Notes: a model not told the origin generated them from the letters alone. DNA of 64,000 nt from Gnetum montanum (GCA_015680685.1 MNCI01022757.1:132800-196799), one strand, 5' to 3'; positions 34,385 to 45,192 are shown, counted from the first letter of the stretch. Numbers and translations: made by a program.

Positions 34385-35046
34385 ATCCATCTTGTAAGTT
34401 TTTCATTTAATAAGTGTTCTTAATGATGGTATGAATTATTTTTATATTGATTTCTAATGTTTGTTTTTTACCTTTAAGTTATGATGTTGATACTAGGTAT
34501 GGTTCTTTTGATATAGCAGGCAATGAGTCCACTTCATCCATACATCCACCAGTTCTATGATCTCTCTCGGCTTGAAAATGTATAGTCCCTTTCTAAATAA
34601 GAACTATTAAAAAATCGGTGACTGGGCATTTCTCAAACTAAGGAAGGACTTAAGGATTGAAAAGGGTGTGACTTCAAGGGAACTTGATGCATTGTGTTGG
34701 CCATTCTCTTGGGTGCTTGGAGGTTTTCTTCTTGATTTTTCTTACCGTTTTGACGTTACCCAATTATCGGGAAGCTGAGTTAAATTGGCAGTTAAATTGG
34801 ACAACGAAAGACATAATCTTGGCATTGGCATTAGCAAAACTTCTTTCTCTCTCTCTCTCTTAGCTGCCAAATGAGGCCTGATGTCAAATGTAAAAGGTGT
34901 TCACTCTTGTTGTCATGAACACCAGTTTTGTCTTGTCTTGTAATGATGATCTGTTCACATGTCATCCCATTAGTTCCATTCAATCAATAATCCCATACCT
35001 TCCCAATATTTTGTAAGAAACTCAAGGACAAGTTTTTTATTCAGTC

Positions 35047-35055
35047 ATGGGGGTA
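35047..35055 (+). promoter_or_regulatory. B polypurine tract
   Basis: ATGGGGGTA directly before the 3' LTR; the wider TTCAGTCATGGGGGTA context is conserved in C. Confidence 0.7.
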
Positions 35056-35848
35056 TGATGGGATGCGATATTGCATGGGCCATGATATCGCGTACGCGAT
35101 ATCGCAATGCGCCATCAAATCTATAAATAAGAGGCGGTTCTCCCTTGTTTCTCATTCTAGACCTAGACCGTAGGGAAACTCTAGCAGTTTTACCTCTCCA
35201 GAGATAGAATATTTTCCATGTGCCTGTAGTAGGAGCTCCAAAGTGAACGGATCTTTATTCAAGCAAATATTGTACCTAAACACATGTTTGTGTACGTTAA
35301 TAAAGACGAACTTCTTGGTTAAACCTTGCAGTGCATGGAATAGGCTAAATAGGATTTTATTTACTGTTATTTACTATTTATCATTTAATTTCTTTATTAG
35401 TTATTACATCTCTCTCAGCCCTTCTCTCCTAGTTAAGTGCCTCAGTACGACCACTTCGAGCACATGCATTACGCTTGGTGATCCCAGCAACGACTAGCGT
35501 TTGGTAACCAAGGTTGCATCGGTTTAGGGTGTGAATGGTAAGTGGGAACGAATGCTGACGCTAGGTTAATTAAGACTTAGTTATTTAGTTAAAGTTAGTT
35601 AATTAGTCTCTTCACCCTTTACCTTGTCAGCATAGGAGATAAAACCAAAAAGACATAAAAATCACATACTTTAAATTTACTTAACCATACAACCGTGACA
35701 ACTACAAGTAAGTCTGGGAAGACAACAAATGATTAACCTTAAGTGTTTCATAAGGTGTGTAGGCACTTAGTATGTAGAGTTCGACTAGATCACACGTGCT
35801 ACGCTTGTATTCGTATGCTTGAGTGTAGGGGTACCTCGCCACTCATCA
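35056..35848 (+). repeat. B 3' LTR
   Basis: 793 bp, pairs with 29840-30665; ends ACTCATCA. One palindrome segment of about 34 bp is missing compared with the 5' LTR. Confidence 0.95.
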
Positions 35849-35853
35849 CTAAT

Positions 35854-36619
35854 GGATGATATGGTTGTTAACCTAGTAAATTTTAAAAACAAGAAGTTCT
35901 GCACATCTAGTAGCCTAGACCCTGGGAAGATCTTTGGCAAGATCATGCTATGATGATCCTAGCCAATGCCGAGGAAAATGGCAACAAGCTCTCTACCGAT
36001 GCACATGTCTTACCATAATCATAAATAACCAATTATTTATAAATCTCCCCTAGCCAAAGAGTTTCTGCAAGGGAGCCAATGATTATATTAATCTTGGTTA
36101 TATATAATGATATATTTATAATCATAAACATAAATGATTTTATATATTGATTATAAACACTTCATCATAAATAAAGTCAGTTATTTATAATCATTTCATT
36201 ATATATATCTTATGGATAATTCTAACTGAGATGTAATCATTATGGGTTAACATTATGAATGAAAAAATAATATCTCTAACATTATGGATTATGAGTAATA
36301 TTTTATCATATGTTGGCTTTATTTATTATAAAATGTTTACCGTTCAAATGAATCTTATAATCCATAATATCTCAAATTATAATTATGGATTATTACTCTA
36401 ATTATAATAATCTCATAAAATTTATTGGATTCCACAATAATTATAATATAATAATTATGAATGAGGTGTTAGCATCATTCATATCTTGTCCATTGTAACA
36501 ATAATGTCAATATAAAAAAGCCCATGATATAATAATAACATTATTTATGCATTTGTAACATAATTTTCTATATCTCCACGAATGAATATGCATTACAAAT
36601 ATATGTTGCAGTGCCAATT
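35854..36619. other. AT-rich flank of the first Helitron-like relic
   Basis: Contains a half R-unit (AGAGTTTCTGCAAGGGAG near 36060), then ATAAT/TTATAAT-rich sequence. No gene seen. Confidence 0.5.
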
Positions 36620-36880
36620 TAGTTTGATCTCTTTGTATTCCCTCACGTGCATGCACCACATGCATGGGAGCTAAAGAATTAGTGCAAGGGAGTTGAATCT
36701 CTACTCGATTAATGTCCTCTAAACACTGAGCTTTCCATTAATCTCTTTGTATTCCTTTACATGCATGCACCACATGTAAGAAGGCTAAAGAGTCACTGCA
36801 AGGGAGTCGAATCTCTATTCAATTGATGCCCCCTGACCCTTGGGCTCCCCATTCATCTCTTTGTATTCCCTCATGTGTAG
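36620..36880. repeat. R array, second locus
   Basis: Two units of the array found at 11590-12259/27121-27266, ending CTCATGTGTAGGGCCCAACA. Again it leads into a TTATTA-rich block and the MDP leader of a Helitron-like relic. Confidence 0.88.
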
Positions 36881-37159
36881 GGCCCAACATGGGTAATAAT
36901 GAATATTTATTATTATAAATGGTGGGTAATGTTGAATATTTATTATTATTATAAATAATGATGGTTACGATTATAGTAATAATGAATATTTATTATTATT
37001 ATAAATGATGATGATTATGGTTACAGTGACGATTACGATCATGGCAACGGTTAAGGTGATGACAGTTATGGTGTGATGTTGTATTTAAAAATATTGAACT
37101 TAGGTATCATGTTATAAAATTAAGAGGTTTAATATTTGAATTCATCCATTTTTAGAAAC
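36881..37159. repeat. TTATTA-rich block, second locus
   Basis: Same order of ATAAATGGTGGGTAATG and GATTACGAT words as 27267-27561. Confidence 0.75.
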
Positions 37160-37744
37160 ATGGATCCTACTGCTGTTAGTCCCAATAGAAAAGGTGAAGA
37201 ACAGTCTCTTCAAGATCAGCAACAACAACCATCTACTGCAACAAGTAGTGCAACAACTATCTACTGCAACAAGTAATGCAATCTTTGCTTATATGTGAAG
37301 GTGCAAGGGTAATGCTTACAGTTAACCTTTGGCCTAAAGTAGGATTGGTGAATGGTGCAGTTGGCATGATTCACAATATTATGTATCTTTAAGGTAAATA
37401 GCCATCTACATTACCATTATACATTCTTGTTGATTTTGACTCCTACATTGGATGTGCCTTTGATAATAGTAATCCCCATCATGTGCCAATTGTACCTGTG
37501 GTTTGAGAAGCATCTCGTCAGTCAGCATTACAGTTGGCATGGGCCATGACTATTCATAAATCTTAAGGAATGACACTAGATAAGGCTGCTATTAACGTTT
37601 GTTGCATTATCTGGAGTCAAGACCATTGATTCTTTAAAGATTCATCCTCCTTTTCATGTGCAAAGATATAGAAAGATTTTAGATGCTAAACATCTCCAAA
37701 GTAGAATTGCACAAGAAGTTCATTTTGCTCAATTGGAGAATTAG
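37160..37744 (+). pseudogene. Helitron-like relic, PIF1-type helicase C-terminus
   Basis: Begins with the MDPTAVSPNRKGEEQSLQDQ leader, then jumps after ~45 codons to a helicase C-terminal part. GARVMLTVNLW and GLVNGAVGMIHNI (37298-37380) are followed by VDFDSYIGCAF and a block with LAWAMTIHKS (37534-37563), the motif VI region of PIF1/Pfh1 helicases. In another frame FVALSGVKTID...HPPF..QRYRKIL continues to a TAG at 37742, the usual PIF1 end. A large central deletion removed the Rep/DUF6570 part and the Walker motifs. Stops and one frameshift make it non-functional. Confidence 0.75.
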
Positions 37745-37893
37745 GCATATTGAGTTCACACTTATCATTGTATTTTTCCTTTTGCTCAATCCTATTATAC
37801 AGCTTTGTAATGTTTGTTGCAATAATTGTGCAATGTATTCCTTCATCAACATATATGAAATATATAAACTTTTATTTTAACCAATTTATGTTT
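37598..37893. repeat. 296-bp direct repeat, copy 1
   Basis: Covers the last helicase codons and 150 bp of 3' flank. Same length as 38011-38306 with no indels and only scattered substitutions. Confidence 0.92.
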
Positions 37894-38010
37894 ACCAGTA
37901 TATATTATTTGGAATGCAAATAGTGATGATAACTTAAAAAATAAAAAAAATAATTAAATTCTACTCATAGGCCGCGAAACCGCTACACAAAGGAACTTAT
38001 GGGTCTAATG

Positions 38011-38306
38011 TTTGTTGCATTATCTGGAGTCAAAACCATTGATTCTTTAAAGATTCATTCTCCTTTTCATATGCAAAGATACAGAAAGATTTTAGATGCT
38101 GAACATCTCCAAAGTAGAATTGCACAAGAAGTTCATTTTGCTCAATTGGAGAATTAGGCATATTGAGTTCACACTTATCATTGTATTTTTCCTTTTTCTC
38201 AATCCTATTATACATCTCTATAATTTTTGTTGCAATAATTGTGCAATGTATTCCTTCATCAACATATACGAAATATATAAACTTTTATTTTAACCAATTT
38301 ATGTTT
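38011..38306. repeat. 296-bp direct repeat, copy 2
   Basis: Second copy, separated by 117 bp from copy 1 and ending directly at an unresolved base (N, 38307). The 117-bp spacer ends GGGTCTAA followed by T (38002-38009) after a GC-rich GGCCGCGAAACCGC; this resembles a Helitron 3' end (hairpin then CTRR). Confidence 0.9.
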
Positions 38307-38309
38307 NCC

Positions 38310-38608
38310 CGACTACTGAACAAGGTAACAAGATAACTAAAAATGGAATCACTCATCGCTCCTTTGTTTCTCTACCACTTACCCAATTTAGTTTTACCCT
38401 CTTGATCAACTTTGCTATTTCTTTGTTTGTTCATGGTGTTTTTGAGCTTTATTTATGCAAGAGATTTATTTCTCAAAAACGTCATGAAAAAACAAAGAAA
38501 GAGCAAACTTGACCGAAAGGGTAAAACTAAATTGGGTAAGTGGTAGAGAAATAGAGGAGGGATAAGTAATTCCATTTTTAGTTATCTTGTTACCTTTTCC
38601 AGTAGTCG
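38310..38608. mobile_element. foldback MITE
   Basis: 299 bp that fold almost completely on themselves. The left arm begins CGACTACTGAACAAGGTAAC and the right arm ends GTTACCTTTTCCAGTAGTCG. Pairing continues through CTACCACTTACCCAATTTAG / CTAAATTGGGTAAGTGGTAG to a loop near 38455-38480. No coding capacity. No convincing target duplication, so the superfamily is open. Confidence 0.85.
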
Positions 38609-39239
38609 AGCTTCATTAACATCATTTTTTTAAATCATCTCGGCCAATTTATATATATATAAGCTAGTGGTATCTTAGTTATCAAGGTCTTACTATCAAC
38701 ACTCATCTTAATCATGTAAAAATGCTTCTCCTCAATGTCATTTTTGTAGAAGTGAAGACTTAGTTTTTCTTTTTTTTCTTTTTTCTTTTTTTCGTGTCTT
38801 GTTGCTTAACATGCTCGAAAAAAAAATCTAGAATTTATAACAACTTTTAATTAAGCATCAATGAAGTTATTCTTGATGATCATCCTGATTTATCTACTTC
38901 ATTTCTTTACATTTGCAATTTTCTTTAACCACTTGTTCTCTACTCTATTTGAAAGCTTTGGTATGCAATTCTTTTCTAACAGTGAGGGCATAACTATGAC
39001 ATCTCTTCAAGTATCAAATATCATATTCTCAAAGATCACTTTTTAGCTATAAATTCAAGCAAAAAACATCCCAGTGAAAGCTAAACACTTAATTTGTTTT
39101 TTATAGAATTAACTTCTTTTTGTTTTGGAGGCTCAAGGATGGAAAGCTTTTAGCTTTTTTTTGCTATTAATTCTTTATTTCTGATTAATGTATTCTTTTT
39201 TATTTAAATAAATTTTTTTTCTTCTCTTTAAAACCCTTT
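38609..39239. other. AT-rich, nothing recognised
   Basis: A short TA run (38650) and T-rich stretches only. Confidence 0.5.
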
Positions 39240-39480
39240 AGTAAGAAGTAAAAACCCATGAGGATGCTTCTAAATAAGGGCAAGGCATAATTCTTTTCCT
39301 ACCCTAAAGGGGAGGTCTTTTAGGATTGGCTATAAGGATGAAAACCTAAAAGACATCCACAAAACTATTGGGCTTTTCTTTAGACTCTCTCTTCAATGAT
39401 CTAATGTATTCTAAATTTTTTAAATTTTATTATTCATATTTTTAGGGTTTGAAAACTCCCCCTTAAATTTTATATGAATA
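39240..39480 (+). repeat. K repeat (LTR-like), copy 1
   Basis: Shares a core (TAAGGATGAAAACCTAAAAG, then CATCCACAAAACTATTGGGCTTTTCTTT) with three other places: 40430-40620 (+), 47220-47400 (-) and 48480-48760 (-). An AAAGGGGAGGTC-like run precedes it in several copies. Probably ends of an old LTR element; boundaries unclear. Confidence 0.6.
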
Positions 39481-39719
39481 AATATATTCTAATTGCCTAA
39501 TATAAAAGTAGTAAAGTTATAGGTATACTAGGACATGATTTAAATAATCATCTAATGGAAATTGTCTTTTATTTTTCATGTTCGAATAGAATTGTTGTTG
39601 GCTCCACAAGGAGGCTTATGTAGTTTGTTACATCAACTTTAGAAGGAATATTACTATAGAAAATATAATTTTTTAGTGTATTTGATAGTTCTGTAATGAT
39701 TTTTTACAAAGTTGAAAGG

Positions 39720-39960
39720 AATACTATCTCTTGAATTAGGGCAGTCAAACATTTTCAAATCCTAGATATCGCTAGTGCTTTTCATAGAATTCAATATATG
39801 ATTGAGATAGATCTTGATTCTCTTAAGTGAAAATTTCTTCTATGTACTAGTAGAATTGACGATGTGCAAAAGGTTATTTATTATAATCTTCCAAATTCAT
39901 GTCACTATTATTATCAAAACAGTCATATGTTTGATTCATGTCCTTTTATGCTATGAAAAA
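39720..39960 (+). pseudogene. zinc-knuckle relic, LINE ORF1/DUF4283 type
   Basis: A frame reads MIEIDLDSL...VIYYNLPNSCHYYYQNSHMFDSCPF. This fits the plant pattern VDL......V.YE.LP..C..C...GH....CP, with one Cys replaced by Tyr and the GH by SH. One stop. Weak but ordered match. Confidence 0.4.
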
Positions 39961-40429
39961 AGGCTATGCAAGTGCATCAACACTATGCTACTGCAAACAC
40001 TACTAAGGTTTCTTCTATCAATGTTGTACATCCTACTATGGTTTTTTCTATAGATGATATGGATCCTATAATAATTTCTTCTACTAATGTTCTAATAGTT
40101 AGCCCACCCTTTTCTTTTATTGTTGTTTAATAAAATGTACTTTTGAGGAAGGTTCCAATCAAATCAATTTCAAAGAATTCTTTAATAACTAAAGGGAAAA
40201 AATATTTATTCTTGAGGTCTCATGGAAATCTATTTTTAATTTAGATGGTTTCCAAATGGTTCTTTATAATAAACAAATGTTGAGGAAGTCTATCTATTGG
40301 TGATTACATGTCAAATCTTTAAAATGGATAGCATATTCAAGATAGTTTAACTCTAATACTCTGCAACTATTGGTCAAGATATGAAGATAATATCTTTTTA
40401 TAATGCTAATGCTATTGACAAGGCAAGGG
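39961..40429. other. AT-rich, nothing recognised
   Basis: Only short ORFs. Confidence 0.5.
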
Positions 40430-40620
40430 ACTCCTCCCCCTCAAACCAATGTTAATCTTCTACCCAAGAGGGGAGCTATCTTAGGATTTGTTGTTAGGAT
40501 AAAAATTTAAAAAGCATCTCCAAAACCATTAGGTCTTTCCTTTTTTTTTTAATTTGGAGTTTCTTCTCTCTATAGTACTCCTTTAGGACTCTAAATTAGG
40601 GTCCAACACCCTTAAACTAT
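40430..40620 (+). repeat. K repeat, copy 2
   Basis: GTTAGGATAAAAATTTAAAA then AGCATCTCCAAAACCATTAG; aligns with copy 1. Confidence 0.55.
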
Positions 40621-40953
40621 CATCTAACTATCAAGCTAGTGTATGACCAATCTAACATCACCATTATATTTAGAAGGTGAAAGAATTTTAAGAATGATTA
40701 ATTATTTATCCAAAACAAACATTATATGTGCATGTTATAGTTAGCTTACTTTTATAAAGCTTTTAATATGTAGTTTAAATGGAGGCTTAAAACTAAATTT
40801 TAGATTTTCATGAGTCTAATCTAACTTCATCATTGCATTTGGAAGGTCAAAATTAGCTAAAATACCTAGTTATTTGTCGAAAAAGGCTTCTAGGATTTAA
40901 AATTGCTATCATTTTATTATAAAATATTGAGACAAAGTTTTTAAAACTAAAAC
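40621..40953. other. AT-rich, nothing recognised
   Basis: No gene or clear repeat. Confidence 0.5.
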
Positions 40954-41062
40954 ACTTCCTAAGAGATCACCCATCTTGGTACTACTCTAAAATAAGTACA
41001 GTAAACCTTTCTAGTTTTCAAATCAAGCCCTACTGTATAAACTATTTGTTGGGTTGTTTACA
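40954..41062 (-). mobile_element. Cassandra-like TRIM LTR fragment with 5S rRNA-derived segment
   Basis: On the plus strand 40954-40988 matches the reverse complement of plant 5S rRNA around CTTCCCAGGAGGTCACCCATCC...TACTACTCT at about 30 of 35 positions. The rest of the 5S part is strongly eroded. Further right GGGTTGTTTACA (41051-41062) would be the start, on the minus strand, of an LTR beginning TGTAAACAACCC. Cassandra elements are terminal-repeat retrotransposons in miniature whose LTRs carry a 5S-derived Pol III promoter; the TGTWACA-type end is typical. A stray 5S pseudogene is the alternative. Confidence 0.5.
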
Positions 41063-41370
41063 TTTTATTGAATACTAACATATAAACAAAATGTTTTTTT
41101 TTTTTTCAAAATGGATTTCTTCCTTTCCTCTTTATCCTCTCATTCATACAAGGAGCAATCACTAGCATCGAAGATGGTAAAGACTGATGATGTTGGAGAA
41201 GAGCATACGGCTTTCCTTAGTACGCCTTTATAACTACCTCCAACACATGAATATGTCCAAGCACATAACATGTGAACATGTATTTATTATGGAAACAATT
41301 GGGGAAAAATTCTAACTATTTTTGTAGGAAGAAAAAATTCAAAAATCAAATTACTTGAACTTAGGAAGTC
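41063..41370. other. AT-rich, nothing recognised
   Basis: No gene seen. Confidence 0.5.
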
Positions 41371-41440
41371 AAAAACTTAAACTCACAACCTCTATTTTAT
41401 CATCACAAATATCTCATTGTCTTACTCACCTCAGTTATGA
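41371..41440 (-). ncRNA. tRNA-derived SINE-like head 1
   Basis: Reverse strand: box A-like TAACTGAGGTGAGTAAG and box B-like GGTTGTGAGTTTAAG. Too degenerate to be a tRNA gene. Confidence 0.4.
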
Positions 41441-41711
41441 CCAAAATCATTTTTCATATTATTTAAATGTGTTCCTTAGTTTAATCACTACCTACCAGTG
41501 GCTAGCAAGTTGGCAAGCAAGGGTGGAACCTAGGAACACATAAGCATGATGGATGATGACCATCAAATATGTGTGTGCTAGCACCTTTGTATTAAATACA
41601 TACTATGGAAGTTTTTATGCTCTTCCATGATGCTGGTAGGCACCATCAGTATCAAGGGGATCAAGAGTAACATTTCTTATGACCATCATTAACACTAAAA
41701 GGAATAGGGAT

Positions 41712-42562
41712 TGATGAGTAGTGAAGGTACCCCTACATCCAACCATAAAAATCACAAAGTGTTCACACACGATCCCATCGAATTTCATGGACTCTATAGT
41801 TCTCTAGTGCACTAGTTCTCTAGGAAGTTAACTAGGCATTGAGAACATTCATTGTCTTCCTAACTACACTTTTGAAACTCAATGGTATGATTTAAGTGTA
41901 ATTGAGACATATGATTTTTATCATTTTGTGTTTTATGGTTTTGGTACTTGAAATAAATAGGATAAGGAATGAAGTAATTTAATTTCTACTTTAATCTAAT
42001 TGACTAACTATCATGTAACTAGTCCTAAAATAAGTATATAATCCCACTTATTGTACACATCTTGAACACATATAACATTGTTGGGTTACCAAGTGTTAAG
42101 CATTACAAGGATTACCAAACGTCATACACATGCTTGAAGTGGTTGTACTTATGTGTTTACTTAATTGCTATTTAGCTTATCTTACTTAATTACTTAATTA
42201 ACTTAATTACCAAGGAACATTAAATAAATAATTGAAAACATTAAATACATGAATAAAATATTTAAGCTATCCAGAATGCTACAAGGTTTATAAAGAAGCT
42301 TGACTTTATTGCTGCACACACTATCGTGCTCAAGTACAACAATGCTTGAATAAAGATCCATACCGTCAATGACTCTTACTGTGGGCACTTGAGATAGTAT
42401 TCTAACTTCTAAATGAAAAAACTACAAGAGCTTCGATACAACTATGATAGAATGATGCCCAAACATAGCAAGTTGGCATGTACTTATAAGTAAAAATAGA
42501 ACCTACGTCAACAAGGCCTAGTCAATGAGGCCTCGTCGATGTGGCCAATATGTGATTCATTA
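41712..42562 (-). mobile_element. D: solo LTR of an Athila-like family
   Basis: 851 bp starting TGATGAGTAG on the plus strand and ending GATTCATTA (family end ACTCATCA with two C-to-T changes). Perfect target duplication GGGAT at 41707-41711 and 42563-42567. Interior aligns in order with the LTRs of B, C and E (GGTACCCCTAC, TACCAAGTGTTA, TTGCTGCACACA). No internal region, so it is the product of LTR-LTR recombination. Confidence 0.92.
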
Positions 42563-42567
42563 GGGAT

Positions 42568-43133
42568 TGATGGTACTAGCCATTATTAAAGATCATTATT
42601 TCCTTCCTTGAAGGGATATTAATTCTTTGTTGATAAATTTCTAACAAACCATTAACAAAAAATATTTGGTGGTTACTTTTGAACATATCATGACATTCAA
42701 ACCAAAGGTACTAAAAATGAGAAGAACAAAACTATAGAATTTAGAAGTGGTCAAAGGTACTAAGCTAACTATCCAAGCAATAGAGAAGTAACATAGTCAT
42801 GTAGTTTCTTCAAATGGCAAAATTTGCCTTCTCTATGTTCTCATCTAGCAATGTGACATGCTCCTCATAAAATAACTACATGCTAAGCTTATTATACATA
42901 AATAAATATAGAGGAAAGATGTAACACTCAATGATGCTGCTAGGAATGCTAAGAGTTTGGAGAAAGTTGTCAAAGTTCATAAGCACAACTATCACCTATA
43001 ATTTCAACTACATCTTAAGCTCCACCTCAAAAATATCACTATGAGAAAATATGATACACTCAGCACTGTTAGAGCTACTGTAGTGAAGCACATGGTCAAA
43101 GAGTGTAATGCAAAGCTTTTACGTGAGCAAGTA
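42568..43133. other. non-coding, nothing recognised
   Basis: No repeat shared with the rest of the window and no coding signal. Confidence 0.5.
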
Positions 43134-43604
43134 CTATGTGCTACATGGGTTTTCGATGTATGAGAATACCACCTTAACATCAACAAGTTGTTGTAGGCTC
43201 TTCTTATAGACGTATTCTAGTAAGAGCTTGCCATGTGGTTTAGTTCTTAGCATCTTTCGATCCATAATAGGAATAGCATAGTCTACAATGAAGGGCATGT
43301 GTTGCTCTAGGTGTTGAAGGTCAATAGCTATGTGGTGAACATAAGGTAGAGGGTATCCATAGCCTTGGAAAACTTGTGGAAGGAGATGAGACCAAGTGAA
43401 TTCATGTCCTAGTTGTGTTGCTCTATGCTCTACAAGTTGTTCATGATGGGATTGGCAATGAATTAGAGCTCCAACATGTATTTCACCATAGTAATCTTGG
43501 CATCTAATCTCAGCACACTTGAAGTTGTACTCTAGGCTAGGTTTGGGTTTATCATTGAGTTTAGAGGGAATACTACCATTATTGTAATCATTGATGAGTG
43601 CCAT
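43134..43604 (-). CDS. uncharacterised 156-residue ORF
   Basis: Intact ORF in a region where most other frames are broken. Starts MALINDYNNGSIPSK, then CAEIRCQDYYGEIHVGALI, a His/Gln-rich middle (HHEQLVEHRATQLGHEF, VHHIAIDLQHLEQHMP) and a basic tail. No signal peptide or membrane segment. I do not recognise a family. It could be a fragment of a captured gene exon or of a transposable element protein, or chance. No start context or promoter supports expression. Confidence 0.3.
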   Translation of the reverse strand: MALINDYNNGSIPSKLNDKPKPSLEYNFKCAEIRCQDYYGEIHVGALIHCQSHHEQLVEHRATQLGHEFTWSHLLPQVFQGYGYPLPYVHHIAIDLQHLEQHMPFIVDYAIPIMDRKMLRTKPHGKLLLEYVYKKSLQQLVDVKVVFSYIENPCST

Positions 43605-44208
43605 GATATGTTAAAAAGTAATACCAAAAAGTTGTCATTCTTAGTTTGTTAGACATAAACTAACAAAGCATTAATATCCCTTTTGGAAATGAGATAATGA
43701 TCAACACCATCAGCACCCATGATCCCTATCCTCATTAGAGGATTTGGAAGGGTTTTATGTGTGTCAAAAATTTTGATCATTTTCATGCCAAAAAGGTACA
43801 ATAAGCAAGTATGTTATGGACAAGTAGGTGCATGGGGTGCAACTAGAGATGCATGAAACATGTGGTAGGTGTAATGAAGGGTGCACTGATAGGGTAGTAA
43901 AGTATAACGATAGAGGACATGCAATAAGAACATGATAGAGAAAAAGAAAAATATAATGGAAAATCCATGGCAACACCAAAAATGGTGGACATGGATTAAT
44001 TAGTAAGGGGTATACAACCTTGCATAGCTTTACATAAACTAATATTTAAAAAGTGAAAGATTTAGTTGGTGAATAGTTGACACATAATTTGCATGTTTTA
44101 AATAAAAAAGATCATCCCCTAGATGCTCAATGGTCATCCCACTAAGGAGAGGTCCTAAGAGGGTGATAGGTGAGCAAAAGCCTAACCTCTTTTGGATGGC
44201 TGCACCTA
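43605..44208. other. AT-rich, nothing recognised
   Basis: Only low-value ORFs. Confidence 0.5.
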
Positions 44209-44270
44209 GGCTTGAATCCAAGTCTTACAACTTGAGAAACAAGAATCTTACCATCACTCTAAGTAGTGGT
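44209..44270 (-). ncRNA. tRNA-derived SINE-like head 2
   Basis: Reverse strand: CTTAGAGTGATGGTAAG (box A) and GGATTCAAGCC (box B). Confidence 0.45.
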
Positions 44271-44324
44271 TCCTATGTTTTAAATAAGTATGTTGTTAAT
44301 ATTTTTTATTTTGCATCTGGAATG

Positions 44325-44385
44325 TAGGATAAGTGGTTAGGAAACTCATATTTCAATTAAGAAGTATTAGGTTTAATTCTTTCCT
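44325..44385 (+). ncRNA. tRNA-derived SINE-like head 3
   Basis: GATAAGTGGTTAGGAA (box A) and AGGTTTAATTCTT (box B), spaced about 40 bp. Confidence 0.45.
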
Positions 44386-44437
44386 CTACTTCTTTATTAC
44401 ATTATATCATGGATATTTTGTTCAATATTTAAAATTA

Positions 44438-44525
44438 TTTTTTTGGCCAAGAGGCCAATACGTCTCATGCAATGGGGGTAGGGGGAGTGTATTTTGTCAC
44501 CCTCCATGTCACACGCCACGTAAGA
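44438..44525. repeat. isolated copy of the R-array leader
   Basis: GGCCAAGAGGCCAATACGTC, then a G-rich run and TTGTCACCCTCCATGTCAC; aligns with 11581-11710 but no R units follow. Confidence 0.75.
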
Positions 44526-44989
44526 TCCCATGATGGAGAAAAATGCAATGGAAACAAACTCAATGGAATAACTTATAGTCATTTTGATTTTGGTTTTCAA
44601 TATGAATANCGATTCTCTCAAACAAATAATAAATATATATTATAAATATATAGCTAAAGTAGTTTAAAAAATAGTTGGGCTGACTTATATTTAGTCGACC
44701 TAAAATTTATGTGGTGACTAATGGCCTTGAGGATAAAAAGTTCATAGTTTTAGGAGCATAACAACTAACTACACCTTTTTAAATGCTATTGTAAACCCTT
44801 AGGGGTTATCCTTTTATTTTTTAAAAAAGAAAAAATGAAACTTGGTTGTGAACATCACATGTAGCAACCCATGAAAACCCTACCACATGTACTAGCAACC
44901 AAACTCAAAGGGTTTTTTTCACTTAAAATATGTATATAGAATGCTAGCCACCTATAAACTAGTTCAATTCACTTGTGTAATTCAAAAGA
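44526..44989. other. AT-rich with one unresolved base
   Basis: N at 44609. Nothing else recognised. Confidence 0.5.
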
Positions 44990-45135
44990 GTTTAAAAATT
45001 TAAGAAGTGTTTAAACCCTTAAATAATTATGATATAGGTATACCCCATATATTAAATCAAAAAGTGTTTAAAAATTTGGGAACTATTGAAAACTTGAAAT
45101 TATTATGATATAGATATACCCTAAGATATGTAACT
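44990..45135. repeat. internal duplication and dispersed repeat next to SINE head 4
   Basis: GTTTAAAAATTT...ATTATGATATAGGTATACCC occurs twice in a row (44990-45055 and 45061-45122). A related sequence precedes the SINE-like head at 48012, so these probably form one longer repeat family. Confidence 0.55.
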
Positions 45136-45192
45136 AGAATTGAACCCATGACTTGGAGTTGTCAAATCACCGCTAGTCTAACAACTCATTGT
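45136..45192 (-). ncRNA. tRNA-derived SINE-like head 4
   Basis: Reverse strand: GTTAGACTAGCGGTGA (box A) and TGGGTTCAATTCT (box B). Confidence 0.5.

Larger units (their letters stand above)
33935..35046 (+). other. B 3' non-coding region, including the pol deletion scar
   Basis: From about 34090 this aligns with the region after integrase in C (51560 downwards). It holds a minisatellite of TTTTGTTTTACACA units (34195-34305) and a GT dinucleotide run (34356-34384). C has about 1 kb extra between the points that correspond to B 34790 and 34830. Confidence 0.75.
29840..35848 (+). mobile_element. B: Athila-like Ty3/gypsy element with internal deletion
   Basis: 6009 bp with a perfect 5-bp target duplication CTAAT (29835-29839 and 35849-35853). 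Order: 5' LTR, Asp-type primer site, gag, proline-rich linker, protease, 3' non-coding region, PPT, 3' LTR. Comparison with C shows that RT, RNase H and integrase were lost by a deletion with its junction at about 33940-34090. LTRs are alike apart from one missing palindrome copy, so B is younger than A. Confidence 0.93.

Noticed and set aside
34111-34423. ORFs on both strands with repeated FCFTHF or KTKMC patterns
   Set aside because: Product of the TTTTGTTTTACACA minisatellite and the GT run.
38307-44609. The two N positions (38307 and 44609) as scaffold gaps
   Set aside because: Single unresolved bases; sequence on both sides of 44609 is continuous. Only 38307, at a duplication border, remains suspicious.
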